Shown in pieces: positions 6,118 through 8,001 of a stretch of 8,001 nucleotides of DNA. The notes below the pieces were generated by a model, which saw only the letters and a list, made by a program, of their open reading frames with translations, ran no database searches and was not told the origin of the DNA. The stretch's first letter is position 1. Each line of letters opens with the position of its first letter. The DNA is from Acidobacteriaceae bacterium. GTDB taxonomy: Bacteria; Acidobacteriota; Terriglobia; Terriglobales; Acidobacteriaceae. Where the stretch lies: contig PMGP01000151.1 of assembly GCA_003156235.1 (NCBI GenBank), positions 1,500 through 9,500 on the forward strand, in the 5' to 3' direction. Both the position numbers and the translations under genes were made by a program.

Positions 6118-6828
6118 ATGAAGACCCTACGCACCATTGTTTCAGTTTTAGTTTTGACGGCCTTCTCAGCGGCCTACGCCCAGCAGTCCGTCCCGCCACC
6201 GCCCCAGCCCGCCAAGGATGCGCCCGTTGCCGCACCCGCCGCCAGCGGCCCAACCCTCGTCGAGACCATGAAGTTCATCCAAGAGAAGCTCAAAGAACAG
6301 GGCCTGGTCGAGTTCACAGAAACCGTCAGTGTCCAGAATCAGCCGGGAGTAACAATCCGTATTAGTGTCCGCAGCAAAGACGACGACGTTGTGGCCGACC
6401 CGGCAGCCTGCACACTGCACGCCGCTGGCACATACGACTCGAACACGGTAGCTTCGGCTGGGGGCAAGACGGTTTCCACCGAGAACCAGCATTCGTACCT
6501 GTCCGGGACACTCGCCTTCAAGGATGTGGAAAAGATCACGGTCGAACCCATTCTGGATTTCTTTAATCGTCATACTGCGGAATCTGGCCACCCTGAATTC
6601 ACGGCGACAGCAGGAACCCCCGTCTTCTTCGTCGAACTCTCGGCTGCAAAAACCCTCTTCACCCGTCATGAAACCAACACTACAGGCAACAAAGCGCCAG
6701 TGGTTACCGACGAACCCTTGAAGGAGGCCAGCTTAGTTTTCCGTGACGAAGAGACAGCTAACCGCGTCGCCAAGGCGATTCTTCACGCCGTAGAACTCTG
6801 CGGCGGTGGCAACAAGGAGCCATTCTGA
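6118..6828 (+). CDS. Exported acidobacterial-type protein, short paralogue of the preceding gene
   Basis: 236-residue exported protein of unknown function, 17 bp after its paralogue and surely co-transcribed. AAGGAG (6102-6107) lies ten bases before the ATG. The signal peptide ends after A21 (AYA|QQ), and the mature start QQSVPPPPQPAKDAP is almost identical to the neighbour's. The helical module is absent: the linker passes straight from KDAP to VAAPAASGPTLVETMKFIQEKL. The central part has diverged strongly (predicted strand-rich, with TETVSVQNQPGVTIRISV and SGTLAFKDVEKITVEP). The end (ETANRVAKAILHAVELCGGGNKEPF in outline) is conserved. Cysteines C98 and C228 correspond to C170 and C282 of the neighbour and could form a disulfide in the oxidising envelope. 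Tandem duplication followed by divergence is the simplest origin. Confidence 0.9.
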   Translation: MKTLRTIVSVLVLTAFSAAYAQQSVPPPPQPAKDAPVAAPAASGPTLVETMKFIQEKLKEQGLVEFTETVSVQNQPGVTIRISVRSKDDDVVADPAACTLHAAGTYDSNTVASAGGKTVSTENQHSYLSGTLAFKDVEKITVEPILDFFNRHTAESGHPEFTATAGTPVFFVELSAAKTLFTRHETNTTGNKAPVVTDEPLKEASLVFRDEETANRVAKAILHAVELCGGGNKEPF

Positions 6829-6856
6829 ATCGCTACTGTGCGATCACTGAAATGCA

Positions 6857-6886
6857 TACGGCCGCGAATCTGCATTCGCGGCCGTA
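6857..6886. terminator. Bidirectional terminator hairpin between converging genes
   Basis: TACGGCCGCGAAT (6857-6869) pairs perfectly with 6874-6886 across a CTGC loop. On the plus strand it is followed by a pyrimidine-rich tail (CTCTTCTTGCT), 28 bases after the stop of the exported-protein gene. On the minus strand it lies 20 bases after the tpiA stop and is followed by TGCATTT. The position between convergent genes and the 13-bp GC-rich stem make a shared terminator the best reading, although neither T-tract is ideal. Confidence 0.85.
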
Positions 6887-6906
6887 CTCTTCTTGCTGAA
6901 AAACAA

Positions 6907-7659
6907 TCAGTACTTCACAATCGCCGCAAAGGAGTCGGGCTTGAGGCTCGCTCCGCCCACTAGTGCGCCGTCAATCTCTTCTTCGCCAATCAGCGCGGTG
7001 GCGTTGTCCGGCTTCACGCTGCCGCCATACAGAATGCGGATATTGGCCGCAACAGCAGGTCCCAGCAGCTTGGCCACTTCCGCGCGGATAATCTTGTGCG
7101 CTTCCACGGCCATCTCCGGCGTAGCGGTCTTGCCGGTGCCGATTGCCCAAACCGGTTCATAGGCAATCACGATGGGCTTGGCGGCCTCGGCTGTAATGCC
7201 CGCCAAAGCTCCGGTGATCTGCGTGGTGAGCACCGCGGCCGTCTTGCCCGCTTCGCGCTCCGCCAGCACTTCGCCCACGCAAACCACGGGAATCACTCCG
7301 TGCTTCAGCGCGGTGTGCAGCTTCTTGTTGACGATCTCGTCGGTCTCGGCAAAGTATTGCCGCCGCTCGGAGTGGCCAATCAGCGTAAGCGTGCCGCCCA
7401 CCGCTTGGAGCTGGCCTACCGAAGTCTCTCCGGTAAAGGCGCCCTCCTCGGCAAAGTGGATGTTCTGCGCGCCTACGGCGACGTTGCTGCCCTTGGCGGC
7501 GGCAATCACCGTCGGCAGCAGCACCGGTGAGGGAAACAGTGCGATCTCGTCGCGCGTGTGGCCGGCAACGAGCGGTAAAAAGGCATCGACAAACGCCTTG
7601 GCTTCAGCGGGCGTCTTGTACATCTTCCAATTCGCGGCAATCAGTGCTTTACGGGGCAT
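6907..7659 (-). CDS. tpiA: Triosephosphate isomerase
   Basis: Interconverts dihydroxyacetone phosphate and glyceraldehyde 3-phosphate in glycolysis and gluconeogenesis; cytoplasmic TIM barrel, usually a homodimer. 250 residues, the usual bacterial length. The active site is complete: N10 and K12 in ANWKMYK, electrophile H96 in IGHSERR, catalytic base E168 in YEPVWAIGTGK with the flexible phosphate-gripping loop following it, then YGGSV (211-215) and GGASL (235-239) for phosphate binding. The start ATG (7659-7657) has GAGGAG at 7674-7669 on the minus strand with a nine-base spacer. It lies 98 bp downstream of the cytidine deaminase gene and converges on the exported-protein cassette. Nothing is odd about it. 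Confidence 0.99.
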   Translation of the reverse strand: MPRKALIAANWKMYKTPAEAKAFVDAFLPLVAGHTRDEIALFPSPVLLPTVIAAAKGSNVAVGAQNIHFAEEGAFTGETSVGQLQAVGGTLTLIGHSERRQYFAETDEIVNKKLHTALKHGVIPVVCVGEVLAEREAGKTAAVLTTQITGALAGITAEAAKPIVIAYEPVWAIGTGKTATPEMAVEAHKIIRAEVAKLLGPAVAANIRILYGGSVKPDNATALIGEEEIDGALVGGASLKPDSFAAIVKY

Positions 7660-7668
7660 TTTTCAAAA

Positions 7669-7674
7669 CTCCTC
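7669..7674 (-). promoter_or_regulatory. Ribosome binding site of tpiA
   Basis: The minus-strand sequence GAGGAG lies nine bases before the tpiA ATG and fixes the start, which also begins with the family-typical MPRKALIAANWKM. Confidence 0.85.
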
Positions 7675-7689
7675 GAATCCATAGTAGTG

Positions 7690-7735
7690 GATGACCTCAG
7701 CTTCCAGAGTGACGGCGGGCACAATTCGGGTCATC
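7690..7735. repeat. Inverted repeat GATGACC/GGTCATC upstream of tpiA
   Basis: GATGACC (7690-7696) and its exact complement GGTCATC (7729-7735) are separated by 32 bases in the 98-bp gap between cdd and tpiA. It could close a leader hairpin in a cdd-tpiA transcript or be a spaced operator for a tpiA promoter. No convincing -35/-10 pair was found; TACTAT on the minus strand at 7686-7681 is only a weak -10 candidate. It may be chance. Confidence 0.35.
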
Positions 7736-7757
7736 TATTCCTGTTCCGGACACAGTC

Positions 7758-8001
7758 TTATTTCAGCTTCATCTCGAAGGCCAGCGGCAGCAGCTCGATA
7801 AAAGTCATCCTACGGTCGCCGTCGGTGGAGGGGAAGATGACCGGCGCATCGGGCAGGATGAACTCGGCCAGCACCTGGCGGCAAGCGCCGCAGGGCGGAC
7901 TGGCAACGCTGTTCAGATTCGCAATGGCGACGGCTTCGACGCGGATTTCAGGTCCAAACTGCGAAACAGCATGAACCAAGGCGGAACGCTCGGCGCAGAT
8001 G
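7758..8001 (-). CDS. cdd: Cytidine deaminase, C-terminal part (5' end outside window)
   Basis: Zinc enzyme of pyrimidine salvage that deaminates cytidine and deoxycytidine to uridine and deoxyuridine. The frame stays open to the right edge, where it reads ICAERSALVHAV. The CAE motif (Cys codon at 7997-7995) gives one zinc ligand and the catalytic Glu. PCGAC supplies the other two ligands, with Cys codons at 7892-7890 and 7883-7881. Three cysteine ligands mark the small homotetrameric class (about 130-140 aa) rather than the dimeric E. coli type. About 81 residues are present, so roughly the first 50-60 are missing. The TTG at 7979 is internal, not the start. It is co-directional with tpiA and 98 bp upstream of it; co-transcription is possible. 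Confidence 0.95.
   Translation of the reverse strand, partial: ICAERSALVHAVSQFGPEIRVEAVAIANLNSVASPPCGACRQVLAEFILPDAPVIFPSTDGDRRMTFIELLPLAFEMKLK

Noticed and set aside
5273..6253. 326-codon minus-strand open frame spanning both small paralogues
   Set aside because: Antisense shadow; it crosses the end of one gene and the start of the next, and both of those have signal peptides and ribosome binding sites.

Overview
The window looks like a piece of a high-GC chromosome from an Acidobacteriota bacterium, most likely class Terriglobia. This is inferred from familiarity with the protein families, not from a search. A secreted M2 (angiotensin-converting-enzyme-like) peptidase sits beside secreted proteins of types I associate with that phylum: a signal peptide, a Pro-rich linker, a small helical 'VLKLL..GLS' module and a C-terminal 'VAKAMVHSVELCGGG..EPF' ending. 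No phage, transposase, CRISPR array, tRNA or rRNA was seen.

Layout, left to right. Positions 3-587 (+) hold the C-terminal part of an aldo/keto reductase cut by the window edge. Positions 588-1031 carry no convincing gene, but contain a short repeat/hairpin cluster (794-840) and a second imperfect palindrome (886-909). Positions 1032-2933 (+) encode an exported M2 peptidyl-dipeptidase with a complete zinc site and chloride/substrate residues. After 130 bp with an extended -10 promoter come three plus-strand genes for exported proteins of unknown function. The first (3064-5139) is a large Pro/Tyr/His-rich repeat protein. It is followed by two adjacent paralogues (5225-6100 and 6118-6828). A strong 13-bp hairpin (6857-6886) closes this unit and also serves the converging minus-strand genes. 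Those are tpiA (triosephosphate isomerase, 6907-7659) and, upstream of it on the same strand, the C-terminal half of a cytidine deaminase (7758-8001, running off the window).

How the genes relate. The aldo/keto reductase, tpiA and cdd are ordinary metabolic genes and show no link to the centre. The M2 peptidase and the three exported proteins share orientation and an extracytoplasmic destination, but 130 bp and a separate promoter lie between them, so a functional link is only inferred. The 3064-5139, 5225-6100 and 6118-6828 genes are spaced like one transcription unit (85 bp with a 12-bp hairpin, then 17 bp).

The most interesting part is this three-gene exported cassette. The two small paralogues differ by an exact in-frame 216-bp module flanked in the longer gene by two copies of CGCGCCCG. 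The large protein carries six exact 7-residue repeats encoded by 21-bp units, then a His-rich and an extremely aromatic segment. I cannot assign a biochemical function to any of the three, and nothing here proves a new system.
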